NCBI RefSeq assembly: GCF_004342885.1
Contig: NZ_SMAB01000008.1
Coordinates: 29,972-93,971, forward strand
Direction of reading: 5' to 3'
DNA from: Tepidibacillus fermentans
GTDB taxonomy: Bacteria; Bacillota; Bacilli; Tepidibacillales; Tepidibacillaceae
DNA: 64,000 nucleotides
Every line of letters starts with the position of its first letter. Position 1 is the stretch's first letter. The notes under the pieces are model-generated. The model was given only the letters and a program-made list of their open reading frames with translations. It did no database searches and was not told the DNA's origin. Of this stretch, positions 7,815-17,221 are shown one piece after another. The position numbers and the translations under genes were made by a program.

Positions 7815-9632
7815 ATGTCAGAACAGCGGAAGAAATCCTTACCAAAACGGAATGAAATTGATCTAAAATATAAATGGGATCTTGAAGCAATCTATGCCAA
7901 TGATCAAGACTGGGAACATGATTTTAAAAAAGCAAAAGATTTGGCCGATCAATTAAAAAAATATGAGGGAAAACTTGAGAACTCACCTCAAGATTTGTTA
8001 CATGTTTTAAAATTATCGGATCAGGTTTCTGAATTGGTTGGTCGGATTTTTGTTTATGCGAGAATGAGAAAAGATGAAGATAATACTAATGCCAAATATC
8101 AGGCACTTGCAGATCGAGCTAATAGTCTTAGTATCGAGGTCAATAGTGCAAGTTCCTATATTGTTCCCGAAATTTTAGCGATTTCAACAGAGACGTTAAA
8201 AAAATATATTCAAGAAGAAAAAGGACTACAACTCTACCAACAATATTTAGATGAAATTATTCGGATGAAGCCTCATGTTTTATCAACAGAAGAAGAGAAA
8301 TTATTAGCCCAAGTAGGAGAAGTTGCGCAAGCACCAGATAATATCTTTGGGATGTTAAATAACGCGGATATTAAGTTTCCTACAATCAAAGATGAAAATG
8401 GCGAAGAGGTTGAATTAACCAAAGGTCGTTACATTCAATTCATGGAAAGTGCTGATCGTCGAGTGCGTAAAGATGCGTTCACAGCGTTATATCAAACTTA
8501 CGGTAATTTAAAGAATACTTTTGCAGCGACATTAAATGCGAATGTGAAGAAAAATGTTTTTTATGCCAAAGTAAGGAAATATCCATCTGCTTTGGTCGCT
8601 TCATTGGATGATGACAATGTCTCTCAAGAGGTTTACGATAATTTAATCGCTACTGTACATAAAAATATGGATTTGATGTATCGTTATGTGAAACTACGTA
8701 AAAAACTTCTTGGTATGGACGAACTTCATATGTATGATCTATATACACCCATTGTGAAAGATGTGAAAATCCATGTTCCTTATGAAAAGGCACAAGAAAT
8801 TGTGATAAAGGGATTAGAACCATTGGGAAAAGATTATCTGACTCAATTACAAAAAGGCTTTGAATCTCGTTGGATTGATGTGTATGAGAATCAGGGTAAA
8901 ACGAGTGGAGCTTATTCCTGGGGGGCATATGGAACCCATCCGTATATTTTGTTAAACTATCAGAATAATGTGAACGACATGTTTACATTGGCTCACGAAC
9001 TTGGGCATTCCATGCATTCCTTCTATTCCCATGCGAACCAACCTTATGTGTATTCCCATTATAAAATCTTTGTTGCTGAGGTCGCATCCACGTTAAATGA
9101 AGCTTTGCTGATGAACTATTTATTAAAAACAACCACCGATAAAAATGAAAAGCTTTATTATCTTAATCACTATCTCGAGCAGTTCCGTGCGACCGTTTAT
9201 CGTCAAACGATGTTTGCTGAATTTGAGAAGATGATTCATGAAAAGGTAGAGTCTGGTGAAGCATTAACGCCTGAGCTACTCAATCAAATGTACCATGAAT
9301 TAAATATGAAATATTATGGTCCAGAAATGGTGGTTGACGATTTGATTGATTTGGAATGGGCAAGGATTCCGCATTTCTATATGAACTTCTATGTGTATAA
9401 ATATGCGACAGGTTTCTCAGCAGCAATAAGTCTATCTCAACAAATCCTTGAAGAAGGGCAACCAGCTGTCGATCGTTATCTTACTTTCTTAAAATCGGGT
9501 AGTTCCGATTATCCGGTGAACCTTTTGAAAAAAGCAGGAGTGGATATGAATACCCCTGAACCTGTTCAGAAGGCCTTAGATGTATTTAAGGAAATTCTAG
9601 ATCAAATGGAAGCGTTATTGGCAGAAAAGTAA
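7815..9632 (+). CDS. pepF: Oligoendopeptidase F
   Basis: Cytoplasmic M3 zinc metallopeptidase that cleaves short peptides. The zinc motif HELGH (His394 to His398) lies in LAHELGHSMHSFYSH, and the third ligand region EVASTLNEALL follows. The 605-residue length is typical. ATG at 7815 has AAGGAGGAAAAG upstream; the longer frame starting at 7761 lacks a ribosome binding site. Ends about 140 bp before a GC-rich terminator, with a possible gene relic between. Confidence 0.93.
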   Translation: MSEQRKKSLPKRNEIDLKYKWDLEAIYANDQDWEHDFKKAKDLADQLKKYEGKLENSPQDLLHVLKLSDQVSELVGRIFVYARMRKDEDNTNAKYQALADRANSLSIEVNSASSYIVPEILAISTETLKKYIQEEKGLQLYQQYLDEIIRMKPHVLSTEEEKLLAQVGEVAQAPDNIFGMLNNADIKFPTIKDENGEEVELTKGRYIQFMESADRRVRKDAFTALYQTYGNLKNTFAATLNANVKKNVFYAKVRKYPSALVASLDDDNVSQEVYDNLIATVHKNMDLMYRYVKLRKKLLGMDELHMYDLYTPIVKDVKIHVPYEKAQEIVIKGLEPLGKDYLTQLQKGFESRWIDVYENQGKTSGAYSWGAYGTHPYILLNYQNNVNDMFTLAHELGHSMHSFYSHANQPYVYSHYKIFVAEVASTLNEALLMNYLLKTTTDKNEKLYYLNHYLEQFRATVYRQTMFAEFEKMIHEKVESGEALTPELLNQMYHELNMKYYGPEMVVDDLIDLEWARIPHFYMNFYVYKYATGFSAAISLSQQILEEGQPAVDRYLTFLKSGSSDYPVNLLKKAGVDMNTPEPVQKALDVFKEILDQMEALLAEK

Positions 9633-9639
9633 CCGATAA

Positions 9640-9753
9640 CGTCCACATAGCCATCCATCAAGATTAGATCAATATGGTGAAGCTCTAAATCAAGAGTTTG
9701 CAAAGGATTTTGGTGTCGTCTCCAACAAAGAGGCAAAGAATCAGCAAAAATAA
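9640..9753 (+). pseudogene. Start-less open stretch, possible relic of a small protein gene
   Basis: A 37-codon open frame runs from a stop at 9637 to TAA at 9751 but has no ATG, GTG or TTG. It encodes a polar peptide containing DQYGEALNQEFAKDF and ending NKEAKNQQK, the kind of tail seen in small spore or cytosolic proteins. It is weak evidence and may be chance. Confidence 0.25.
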
Positions 9754-9774
9754 GAGAAATGAATTGTAAAGTAT

Positions 9775-9796
9775 GGGGCTAGTCGTAGCCCCTTTT
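9775..9796 (+). terminator. Rho-independent terminator after pepF
   Basis: GGGGCTA and TAGCCCC arms with a 4-base loop, followed by TTTT. Confidence 0.85.
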
Positions 9797-9908
9797 CTCA
9801 ATCATACCTTTGATTCCACTTTCCCTAGACTTGAATTTATTTTTTCGTCTAGTAAAATTTTCTTTGTACCATTTATTTGGATGTTTTAATATTATTGGAG
9901 GTGTCAAG

Positions 9909-11261
9909 GTGAGTAAACCAGTAAAATTTGACTATAGTCAAGCAAATTCTTTTCTAAAGCAACATGAGCTTGACCAAATGAAAGACATGGTCAAAACTGC
10001 TCATCAGATGTTACATAACAAATCGGGTGCAGGAAACGATTATGTCGGTTGGGTTGATTTACCCGTAATCTATGATCAAGAAGAATTTGAACGCATCAAA
10101 CAAGCAGCTAAGAGAATCCAAGAGAAATCGGATGCATTTGTAGTGATTGGTATTGGGGGTTCGTATCTAGGAGCAAGAGCAGCGATTGAAATGCTCACCC
10201 ACAGCTTCTACAATCAATTGCCAAAGGATAAACGGAAAACCCCTGAAATCTATTTTGTAGGTCATCATATTAGTTCTACTTATACCAAGCATCTCTTAGA
10301 AATCCTTGAAGGTAAAGACATTTCCGTTAACGTTATTTCGAAATCAGGAACAACAACGGAACCCGCCATTGCCTTCCGTATCTTTAAGGATTACCTTGAA
10401 AAGAAATATGGAAAAGAAGAGGCCAAAAAAAGAATTTACGCTACTACGGATAAAGCAAAAGGAGCATTGCGTAAGTTAGCTGATGAAGAAGGATATGAAA
10501 CCTTTGTTATCCCTGATGATGTGGGAGGAAGATATTCCGTATTAACAGCAGTAGGATTACTGCCAATCGCTGTTGCTGGACTAGATATCGAACAAATGAT
10601 GGCTGGAGCAAAGAATGCTTACGAGGAATATTCCAATGACGATCTTACTCAAAATGAGGCTTATCAATATGCGGTTGTGAGAAATGTTCTTTATCGTAAG
10701 GGAAAAACCATTGAGATCATGGTCAATTATGAACCAAGCCTACATTATTTCTCTGAATGGTGGAAACAACTCTTTGGTGAGAGTGAGGGAAAAGATCATA
10801 AAGGAATCTATCCTGCATCTGTCGATTTAACAACGGACCTCCATTCGATGGGACAATATATTCAAGAAGGTCGTCGTGATCTCATGGAGACCGTGTTGGT
10901 AGTAGAACAACCAAAAGAAGAGATCACCATTGAAGAAACTACAGATAATTTGGATGGATTAAATTATCTGGCAGGAAAGACGATGGATTTCGTCAATAAA
11001 AAAGCGTTCGAAGGAACATTATTAGCTCATACCGATGGAGAAGTGCCAAATCTTGTGGTAAAACTTGACCAGCTAAACGAATTCACCTTTGGTCATTTAG
11101 TCTATTTCTTTGAAAAGGCCTGTGGAATTAGCGGATATCTATTAGGAGTCAATCCATTTGACCAACCTGGTGTAGAAGCATATAAGAAGAATATGTTTGC
11201 TCTTCTTGGTAAGCCAGGATATGAAGAGGAAAAAGCAAAATTAGAAGCACGTTTGAAGTAA
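9909..11261 (+). CDS. pgi: Glucose-6-phosphate isomerase
   Basis: Glycolytic enzyme converting glucose-6-phosphate and fructose-6-phosphate. Family motifs in order: [44 protein letters not shown] and [15 protein letters not shown], with the C-terminal [12 protein letters not shown]. The GTG start at 9909 has GGAGG 7 bases upstream; extension to 9810 would add a hydrophobic stretch without a ribosome binding site. The 450-residue length matches Bacillus Pgi. Confidence 0.95.
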   Translation: MSKPVKFDYSQANSFLKQHELDQMKDMVKTAHQMLHNKSGAGNDYVGWVDLPVIYDQEEFERIKQAAKRIQEKSDAFVVIGIGGSYLGARAAIEMLTHSFYNQLPKDKRKTPEIYFVGHHISSTYTKHLLEILEGKDISVNVISKSGTTTEPAIAFRIFKDYLEKKYGKEEAKKRIYATTDKAKGALRKLADEEGYETFVIPDDVGGRYSVLTAVGLLPIAVAGLDIEQMMAGAKNAYEEYSNDDLTQNEAYQYAVVRNVLYRKGKTIEIMVNYEPSLHYFSEWWKQLFGESEGKDHKGIYPASVDLTTDLHSMGQYIQEGRRDLMETVLVVEQPKEEITIEETTDNLDGLNYLAGKTMDFVNKKAFEGTLLAHTDGEVPNLVVKLDQLNEFTFGHLVYFFEKACGISGYLLGVNPFDQPGVEAYKKNMFALLGKPGYEEEKAKLEARLK

Positions 11262-11295
11262 GATTAAAGTTTAATATAATATGGAGAATTAGAAA

Positions 11296-11330
11296 AAGGA
11301 CTACTCGGCTTGTTTGCTTGGTAGTCCTTA
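11296..11330 (+). terminator. Hairpin after pgi
   Basis: AAGGACTAC and GTAGTCCTT arms flank a 16-base loop. The T run after it is short, so termination strength is uncertain. Confidence 0.55.
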
Positions 11331-11389
11331 TGCATAAAATAGTGTTGAAAAATAATATCTGAAAAAATAAAAAATAACAAATTTTTATC

Positions 11390-11418
11390 TTGACGAACTG
11401 TTCATTTCGTCATAAAAT
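11390..11418 (+). promoter_or_regulatory. SigA-type promoter of the T-box operon
   Basis: TTGACG and TAAAAT are separated by 17 bp. It is placed correctly to transcribe the T-box leader that begins some 40 bases downstream. Confidence 0.6.
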
Positions 11419-11459
11419 CAATCATAAAATCAAAGTTTTTAACGTTGCAATTCTTTAAA

Positions 11460-11748
11460 CAATAAAAACATGGAAACAACGAAGAAGGAAAGTTTTGCTG
11501 AACGAGGATTATAGAGAGCCAGTGGGTGGTGCGAACTGGTAGAATCGACAGCAAAATAGCGCTCTGGAGTTGTCAAGCTGAACCAGAAGTAGGTTTGATC
11601 GGTGAAAGCCGTTATCGTTGTAGATAGTGTTATTAACACTACCTACCGAGGTCGTTATTGCGAAATAATGACGAATTAGGGTGGTATCACGGAAACTTGC
11701 CTTCCGTCCCTATTGGTGAAGAGACCAATGTGGGATTGGAAGGCTTTT
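11460..11748 (+). promoter_or_regulatory. T-box riboswitch, predicted serine specifier (AGC)
   Basis: Stem I opens with GAAGAAGGAAAG, carries the distal AGAGAGCC motif (11513-11520), and closes by pairing GTTTTGCTG with CAGCAAAAT. The specifier loop after that helix reads TAGCGC, so AGC at 11558-11560, followed by G, is the likely codon (serine). Several downstream hairpins follow, then the T-box AGGGTGGTATCACGG (11678-11692) and a terminator pairing CCTTCC with GGAAGG (11699-11748, ends in TTTT). T-boxes sense uncharged tRNA and switch to antitermination. The codon fits a serine-biosynthesis operon downstream. Confidence 0.9.
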
Positions 11749-11820
11749 CATTTATATTCTATCTTTAACACTGCACCAATGAGGCGTGCGAAAGATTAAT
11801 GGAGAAGAGGAGTGAAGAGG

Positions 11821-12984
11821 ATGTTTAAAGAGTATCAACAATTGCGTATTCCTGGACCAACACCCATTGCACCAGAGGTTCAACGGGCAATGGAACGTAC
11901 AATCTTAGGACACCGGAGTGGAGAGTTCTCCAAGATTTTTGCCGAAACGATCAAGAAAGCAAAACGAATTTTTCAGACAGAACAAGATGTATTGATTGTC
12001 GCTTCTAGTGGTACAGGGGCATTAGAAATGGCTGTAGCTAATGTTGTTGAACCAGGCGACAAAGTTCTCGTGGTTGTAACCGGAGTATTTGGTGGGCGAT
12101 TTGCGAAAATCGCAAAGGCTTATCATGCGGAAGTATTAACAGCCGATTTTGAATTTGGAACAGCTGCAGATCCCAATCAAATAAGAGAAATTCTAAAACA
12201 ACATCCTGATATTAAAGCCGTCTTTGCAACCCATTGCGAAACCTCAACAGGAGTTGTCAATCCCATTCAAGAATTAGCTCATATCGTTAAAGAGACAAAT
12301 GCTGTCTTTGTTGTCGATAGCGTCTCTGCACTTGTGGGAATGGATCTAAAGTTTGACGAATGGGGAGTCGATATCGCAGTTACAGCGTCGCATAAAGCAC
12401 TTGGATTACCTCCCGGGTTGGCTTTAATTGCTGTTAGCCAAAAAGCGTGGAGGGTGATCGATGAAAATCAAGGTACTCGCTTCTATTTTGATTTACGTTC
12501 TTATCGAGATAATGCAGCCAAGGATACAACACCATTTACCGGGCCCGTTTCCCTCGTTTTTGGACTTTCCAAATCTTTAGATTTGATCGAAGAAGAAGGA
12601 TTAGAACAAGGATTTAAACGCCATTTCTTATTACGCAATATGGTTCGTGCAGCCGTTACCGCTTTAGGTTTAGAATTATTCGTGAAAAATGATCGAGACG
12701 CTTCCTGTACGGTAACAGCCATTAAGGGAAATGACCAATTAGATCCTGAAAAATTAAGAAAAGTATTGCGTGAAGATTATAAGATTGTAGCAGCAGGTGG
12801 ACAACAACATCTAAAAGGGCAAATTTTCCGCATAGGTCATATGGGGTATACCCATCCAATGGATATCTTAACTACAATTTCTGGATTAGAATTAGCATTA
12901 AAACAAGTTGGTTATCCAGTAGAATTAGGTGCAGGAGTAAAAGCAGCACAGGAGGTATGGGCAAATGAAAAAAATCTTGGTTAG
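11821..12984 (+). CDS. Class V PLP aminotransferase, probable phosphoserine aminotransferase role
   Basis: Fold-type I PLP enzyme related to serine-glyoxylate/alanine-glyoxylate aminotransferases. N-terminal RIPGPTPIAPEV, substrate/cofactor region SSGTGALEMAV, the Asp of VVDSVSALVG, and the Schiff-base lysine in TASHKALGLPPG (Lys192). ATG at 11821 follows AGAGGAG; GTG at 11812 is an alternative. It overlaps serA by 20 bp and sits behind a T-box predicted to read a serine codon, so it probably supplies the SerC step (3-phosphohydroxypyruvate to phosphoserine) as in organisms lacking classical SerC. The enzymatic assignment is inference from context. Confidence 0.8.
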   Translation: MFKEYQQLRIPGPTPIAPEVQRAMERTILGHRSGEFSKIFAETIKKAKRIFQTEQDVLIVASSGTGALEMAVANVVEPGDKVLVVVTGVFGGRFAKIAKAYHAEVLTADFEFGTAADPNQIREILKQHPDIKAVFATHCETSTGVVNPIQELAHIVKETNAVFVVDSVSALVGMDLKFDEWGVDIAVTASHKALGLPPGLALIAVSQKAWRVIDENQGTRFYFDLRSYRDNAAKDTTPFTGPVSLVFGLSKSLDLIEEEGLEQGFKRHFLLRNMVRAAVTALGLELFVKNDRDASCTVTAIKGNDQLDPEKLRKVLREDYKIVAAGGQQHLKGQIFRIGHMGYTHPMDILTTISGLELALKQVGYPVELGAGVKAAQEVWANEKNLG

Positions 12985-14554
12985 TGATCCCATTTCTGAG
13001 ATTGGTTTAAAAAAACTAAGAGAAGCAGAGGATATTGAACTCGATATCAAAACAGATTTGTCGCCAGAAGAGTTAAAGAACATCATTGGAGAATATGATG
13101 GGCTTTTAGTACGTAGTCAGACAAAGGTAACGAAAGAGATCATAGATGCAGCGACAAAATTGCAAGTGATTGGCCGAGCAGGGGTTGGTGTTGATAATAT
13201 CGATGTAAAGGCTGCAACAGAAAGAGGGATTGTAGTCATTAATGCTCCAGATGGGAATACCATTTCCACTGCTGAACATAGCTTTGCGATGTTAATTGCC
13301 ATGGCCAGATGGATTCCTCAAGCTCATCAGGACTTAAAACAAGGGATCTGGAATCGGAAGAAATATGTTGGGGTTGAATTGAACCGGAAAACATTAGGAA
13401 TTATTGGGATGGGGAGAATTGGTTCAGAAGTTGCAAAACGAGCAAAAGCGTTCAATATGAAAGTTATTGCCTATGATCCCTATATCACGAAAGAACGAGC
13501 AGACAAACTAGGAGTAACATTAGGTACTGTTGAAGATGTAGTGAAACAGGCCGATTTCATTACCGTGCATACACCTCTTACAAAAGAAACAAAGTATCTC
13601 ATTGATGACAAGGAATTTGCCATGATGAAAAAAGGCGTACGAATCATAAATTGTGCTAGAGGTGGTATTATTCGCGAAGAAGCTTTACTTCGGGCATTAA
13701 ATGATGGCACAGTCGCTGCAGCTGCCCTAGATGTGTATGAACAAGAACCGCCAATGGAGAATCCATTAATTGCTCACCCGCATCTAGTTACAACTCCTCA
13801 TTTAGGTGCTTCGACTGAGGAAGCTCAATTAAATGTAGCAATCGACGTGGCTGAAGAAGTATATAACAAGCTAACAGACCAGCCTTTCCGTAATGCTGTG
13901 AACATGCCATCACTATCACTTGAAATATTGAATCATGTTCGTCCATATATTCAATTAGCTGAGAAATTAGGTATTCTTGTTGCAAACGTAGTCTTTGGAG
14001 CCATTGAAAAAGTAGAAATCAGTTTCTCTGGTGATATTGCGGAAAAAGAGATTGATATTCTAACAAGAACCGTTTTAAAAGGAATTCTCTCTCAGCATTT
14101 AGGTAGTGTAGGAGAAGTGAATGATGTCAATGCACCAGTCTTAGCAAAAGGAAGGGGGATTGACGTAGTAGAAAGCCGTTCCTCCAAAACTCATGGTTTC
14201 ACCAACTTAATGACGGTAAAAGTGAAAACGAATCAGGATGAAAAGTATCTGTCTGGTACATTACTCAATGGCTATGGAGCAAGGATTGTGAACTTTAATG
14301 GCTATACGGTAGATTTAATCCCTGAGGGTCATATCATCATTATGGAACATTTCGACCAACCTGGAATCATTGGAAAAATGGGTACGATCTTAGGCAATGC
14401 GAACATTAACATTGCAACGATGCAAGTAGGACGCAACGAACTCGGCGGAAAAGCAATCGCCTTCCTTGGAGTGGACAAAGAAGTAGGGGAAGATACGATT
14501 GAACAATTAAAACAAGTAGAAAATGTTCAAAATGTTTATCAAGTAGAATTGTAG
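12965..14554 (+). CDS. serA: D-3-phosphoglycerate dehydrogenase
   Basis: First enzyme of serine synthesis, oxidising 3-phosphoglycerate with NAD. GIIGMGRIGSEVAKRA is the NAD site; catalytic Arg, Glu and His lie in NCARGGIIREEAL, DVYEQEPP and TPHLGAST. The 529-residue form has the intervening ASB domain and a C-terminal ACT domain (MEHFDQPGIIGKMGTILGNA), which binds serine for feedback in relatives. GGAGGT upstream lies inside the preceding aminotransferase gene. Second gene of the T-box operon. Confidence 0.95.
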   Translation: MKKILVSDPISEIGLKKLREAEDIELDIKTDLSPEELKNIIGEYDGLLVRSQTKVTKEIIDAATKLQVIGRAGVGVDNIDVKAATERGIVVINAPDGNTISTAEHSFAMLIAMARWIPQAHQDLKQGIWNRKKYVGVELNRKTLGIIGMGRIGSEVAKRAKAFNMKVIAYDPYITKERADKLGVTLGTVEDVVKQADFITVHTPLTKETKYLIDDKEFAMMKKGVRIINCARGGIIREEALLRALNDGTVAAAALDVYEQEPPMENPLIAHPHLVTTPHLGASTEEAQLNVAIDVAEEVYNKLTDQPFRNAVNMPSLSLEILNHVRPYIQLAEKLGILVANVVFGAIEKVEISFSGDIAEKEIDILTRTVLKGILSQHLGSVGEVNDVNAPVLAKGRGIDVVESRSSKTHGFTNLMTVKVKTNQDEKYLSGTLLNGYGARIVNFNGYTVDLIPEGHIIIMEHFDQPGIIGKMGTILGNANINIATMQVGRNELGGKAIAFLGVDKEVGEDTIEQLKQVENVQNVYQVEL

Positions 14555-14566
14555 TTTGTGTATTTA

Positions 14567-14625
14567 GGCTTGAATGGTTCTATATAAGCGCTATCTGAGC
14601 GCGTGAGAACATTCAAGCCTTATTT
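14567..14625 (+). terminator. Terminator hairpin of the GGCTTGTAT repeat family after serA
   Basis: Outer arms GGCTTGAATG (14567-14576) and CATTCAAGCC (14610-14619), inner GTTCT/AGAAC and AGCGCT/GAGCGC pairs, then TTATTTTT. Begins 12 bp after the serA stop and resembles an internally deleted copy of the long elements at 19397 and 29016. Confidence 0.75.
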
Positions 14626-14638
14626 TTGGAAATATTGC

Positions 14639-15457
14639 CTACCCCAACGGGACCATTTTCCGTTTTCTTTGCTCAAAAATACTAACCTCATTCACACCAT
14701 AACTCCGCAGATAATCAATTCCCTTATCATAATCTTCTCCAACATGTTCAGGGCGGTGAGCGTCAGAATTGATCATCATCGGAACTTGCGCCTTTGTTAA
14801 CCGTTCCATTAATAGGGGGGCTGGGTATAACTCCCCTACAGGTTTTCTTAAACCAGCAGTACTCATTTCTACAGTGATTCCGCTTTGTTGAATCAACGGA
14901 ACAAGACGGTCATAAAGAGCTAACAGCTGTTCTTGTTCCTCTTCACTTGGCCGATGGCCAAACACCTTAATGACATCAACGTGACCAAGAATATCAAATT
15001 GCATCGACTCCAATAGTCGTTCAACCCGCCAAAAATACTCTTCATATACTTTCAGGATTGATCGTTGATTCCACTTTTCTCTCATTTCGGTTAAATCAAA
15101 ACCCCAATCATCAATCCAATGAACAGAACCGATCACATAATCCCAAGGATAAGGCTTTAAGAAATCCTCAATTTCTTTTTCTTTACCAGGGATAAAATCT
15201 AATTCTATTCCTAATTTCACATCAATCCCTTTTTCCTTCGCTTGTAAGATCAAGTTGACATATTCATTGATATCTTCTGTCTGACGCTCTGCAATCCAAG
15301 GATTGTAAAGGATGGCTTTTGATTGTTTGAATCGATAGCCGTGTTCGGAAAACCCTAAATCAGTAATTCCCCGCTGTATCGCAACTTCTACATACTTTTC
15401 TAACCATTCGATTGTATATGGCCCAGTTTCTAGGTGAACATGATAATCCGTAATCAT
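14639..15457 (-). CDS. hisJ: PHP-domain histidinol-phosphatase family protein
   Basis: PHP metalloesterase opening with DYHVHLET and carrying FSEHGYR, GIELDFIPG, VIGSVHWID, ILGHVDVIK, VEMSTAGLRKP and INSDAHRPEHVG, the metal-ligand positions of HisK-type histidinol phosphatases. In Bacillus the enzyme catalyses the penultimate histidine step. No other his genes are nearby, so a different phosphoester substrate cannot be excluded. GGGGAAATT precedes ATG. It converges on serA. Confidence 0.85.
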   Translation of the reverse strand: MITDYHVHLETGPYTIEWLEKYVEVAIQRGITDLGFSEHGYRFKQSKAILYNPWIAERQTEDINEYVNLILQAKEKGIDVKLGIELDFIPGKEKEIEDFLKPYPWDYVIGSVHWIDDWGFDLTEMREKWNQRSILKVYEEYFWRVERLLESMQFDILGHVDVIKVFGHRPSEEEQEQLLALYDRLVPLIQQSGITVEMSTAGLRKPVGELYPAPLLMERLTKAQVPMMINSDAHRPEHVGEDYDKGIDYLRSYGVNEVSIFEQRKRKMVPLG

Positions 15458-15720
15458 ACGTTAATTTCCCCTTTACTTTTTTCATTCATTCTACCAAAAG
15501 ATTTAAGAAATTTCGAACGTTTCCTTTTTTAAATTTTCCTTGTTGCCATCAGACGATCAAAATAATCGGTATCGACGAAGATTATTTTATTTGGATCGAA
15601 AGGTTCGTGAATTAAGAAGTTTGGGTAAAACGTATAAAAGATCGATTTCTAACCATAATAGATATCTAGACGATAAGGAATATTTCATTGCTTGATTAAA
15701 CAAATAGGGAGCTTTTTCAC

Positions 15721-17196
15721 ATGAAAAAAATCATCTTAATCCTTATTGATGCACTTATGCCTGAGGCACTAGAGAATGGAATAAAGTCTGGGAAAACTCC
15801 CGGCCTTAAATTTCTGATGGAAAATGGGGTGTATCAGCCTCATTGTGTAACCTCATTTCCAACGATGACAGCTACTGTTGACTCCTCCTTAATGACGGGA
15901 ACTTATTCAGATCAGCATAAGATCCCTGGATTGGTTTGGTATGACCCTAAAGAAAAACGCATCATCAACTATGTCAATGGAGCAAAAACGGTCCTCGCTT
16001 TAGGTATTCGAAAAGCTGCAAAAGATGTCCTTTATCATCTTAATCAAGTTCATCTTAATTCAAAAACAAAAACCATTTATGAAGAATTAGCCGATCATGG
16101 GAAAACCTCTGGTGCAGTTAATTTTATCATTCATCGGGGTCGAACCGTACATACCTTAAAACTGCCTTTTCTTTTAAATCTGATTACTAGGTTTTCGTTA
16201 CAAAATAAGAAAATAAAAGCTGCCGATATTCTGAGTATCGGTGCATTGCATAAACCCCGTTTTCCTGGCAGAAAAATCTTTTGGAACTGGAATCAATCAG
16301 TATTTTCACATTTTGGAATCAATGACAATTATACAACGGAAGTGGTGAAATTTATTATTGAAAGTGGGCACCAACCAGATTTTTTAATGGTTTATCTTCC
16401 TGATCACGATCATTATTTACATAAACATATTGATCAGCCTTTACCCAGTTTAGAGAAAGTCGATCAAAAAATTGTTCAGATCTTAAATTTATTTGGTACT
16501 TGGGAACAAGCTTTAAAACAGAACACGTTTATTATTATTGGCGATCATGGTCAAACAAAAATTGGAAAAACCCAAAACCATAATATTGATTTAGATCAAA
16601 TCTTAGCCCAATTTCAAGTCGTGAAATTAGGGAAAAAAGTTCATCCTAACGACCAGCTAGTGATTGGAAATAATGAACGAATGGTGTATCTTTATCCATT
16701 AAAGAAAGAGATTGAAAAGGATCTATTAAACGTTTTACTGCAAGATGAGCGAATTGATTTTATAGCAAGAAAAGAAGAGGAAACCGTTATTGTAGAAAAT
16801 CACAAGGGATTGAAACTTCGTTTTGCCAAAAATGGAGCTTATCAAGATCCCTATGATGTCAATTGGCATGTGCATGGAGATTTAGCGGTTTTAGATGTGA
16901 GGCTTGATGGAAATACGATAGAATTTGGCGATTACCCAGATGCTTTTTCTCGTTTATACGGGTCACTATTCTCCCAAGATATTCAAATGCTTGTTCTCAG
17001 TGCTAAACCTTCTTATGAATTTATTACGAAGACTTTTCCTGTTCATCTCGGGGGTGGAAGCCATGGTTCTTTACATAAGACAGATTCAATTGTCCCTTTA
17101 TTGGTAGCTGGTGCAAAGAAATGGCCAAAACCAAACACAAGGATTGTTGATCTTAAACAATATATTCTTGATTTGTTAGAGGTTCCTACAACATAA
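15721..17196 (+). CDS. Alkaline phosphatase superfamily phosphodiesterase/nucleotide pyrophosphatase
   Basis: The N-terminal KKIILILIDALMPEAL has the first metal Asp, and the nucleophile Thr lies in CVTSFPTMTATVDSS. Later metal sites are LPDHDHYLHKH, IIGDHGQTKIG and LGGGSHGSLH, as in type I phosphodiesterase/NPP enzymes. There is no clear signal peptide, so it is probably cytoplasmic or non-classically located. TAGGGAGC precedes ATG. It lies among other phosphoesterases (an EEP-family protein and a glycerophosphodiesterase), suggesting phospholipid or nucleotide turnover, but the substrate is not known. Confidence 0.82.
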   Translation: MKKIILILIDALMPEALENGIKSGKTPGLKFLMENGVYQPHCVTSFPTMTATVDSSLMTGTYSDQHKIPGLVWYDPKEKRIINYVNGAKTVLALGIRKAAKDVLYHLNQVHLNSKTKTIYEELADHGKTSGAVNFIIHRGRTVHTLKLPFLLNLITRFSLQNKKIKAADILSIGALHKPRFPGRKIFWNWNQSVFSHFGINDNYTTEVVKFIIESGHQPDFLMVYLPDHDHYLHKHIDQPLPSLEKVDQKIVQILNLFGTWEQALKQNTFIIIGDHGQTKIGKTQNHNIDLDQILAQFQVVKLGKKVHPNDQLVIGNNERMVYLYPLKKEIEKDLLNVLLQDERIDFIARKEEETVIVENHKGLKLRFAKNGAYQDPYDVNWHVHGDLAVLDVRLDGNTIEFGDYPDAFSRLYGSLFSQDIQMLVLSAKPSYEFITKTFPVHLGGGSHGSLHKTDSIVPLLVAGAKKWPKPNTRIVDLKQYILDLLEVPTT

Positions 17197-17201
17197 TCAA
17201 T

Positions 17202-17221
17202 AGCGGTAGAACATACAAGCC
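17202..17221. repeat. Half-copy of the GGCTTGTAT repeat family
   Basis: AGCGGTAGAACATACAAGCC matches the right end of the full elements (AGCGTTAAAACATACAAGCC at 19484-19503). There is no left arm, so it cannot fold as a terminator. It fills the 24-bp gap between two convergent genes and touches the minus-strand stop codon. Confidence 0.6.

Noticed and set aside
15458..15720. Possible short genes between hisJ and the phosphodiesterase gene
   Set aside because: Frames are under 35 codons, lack ribosome binding sites and show no recognisable motif.
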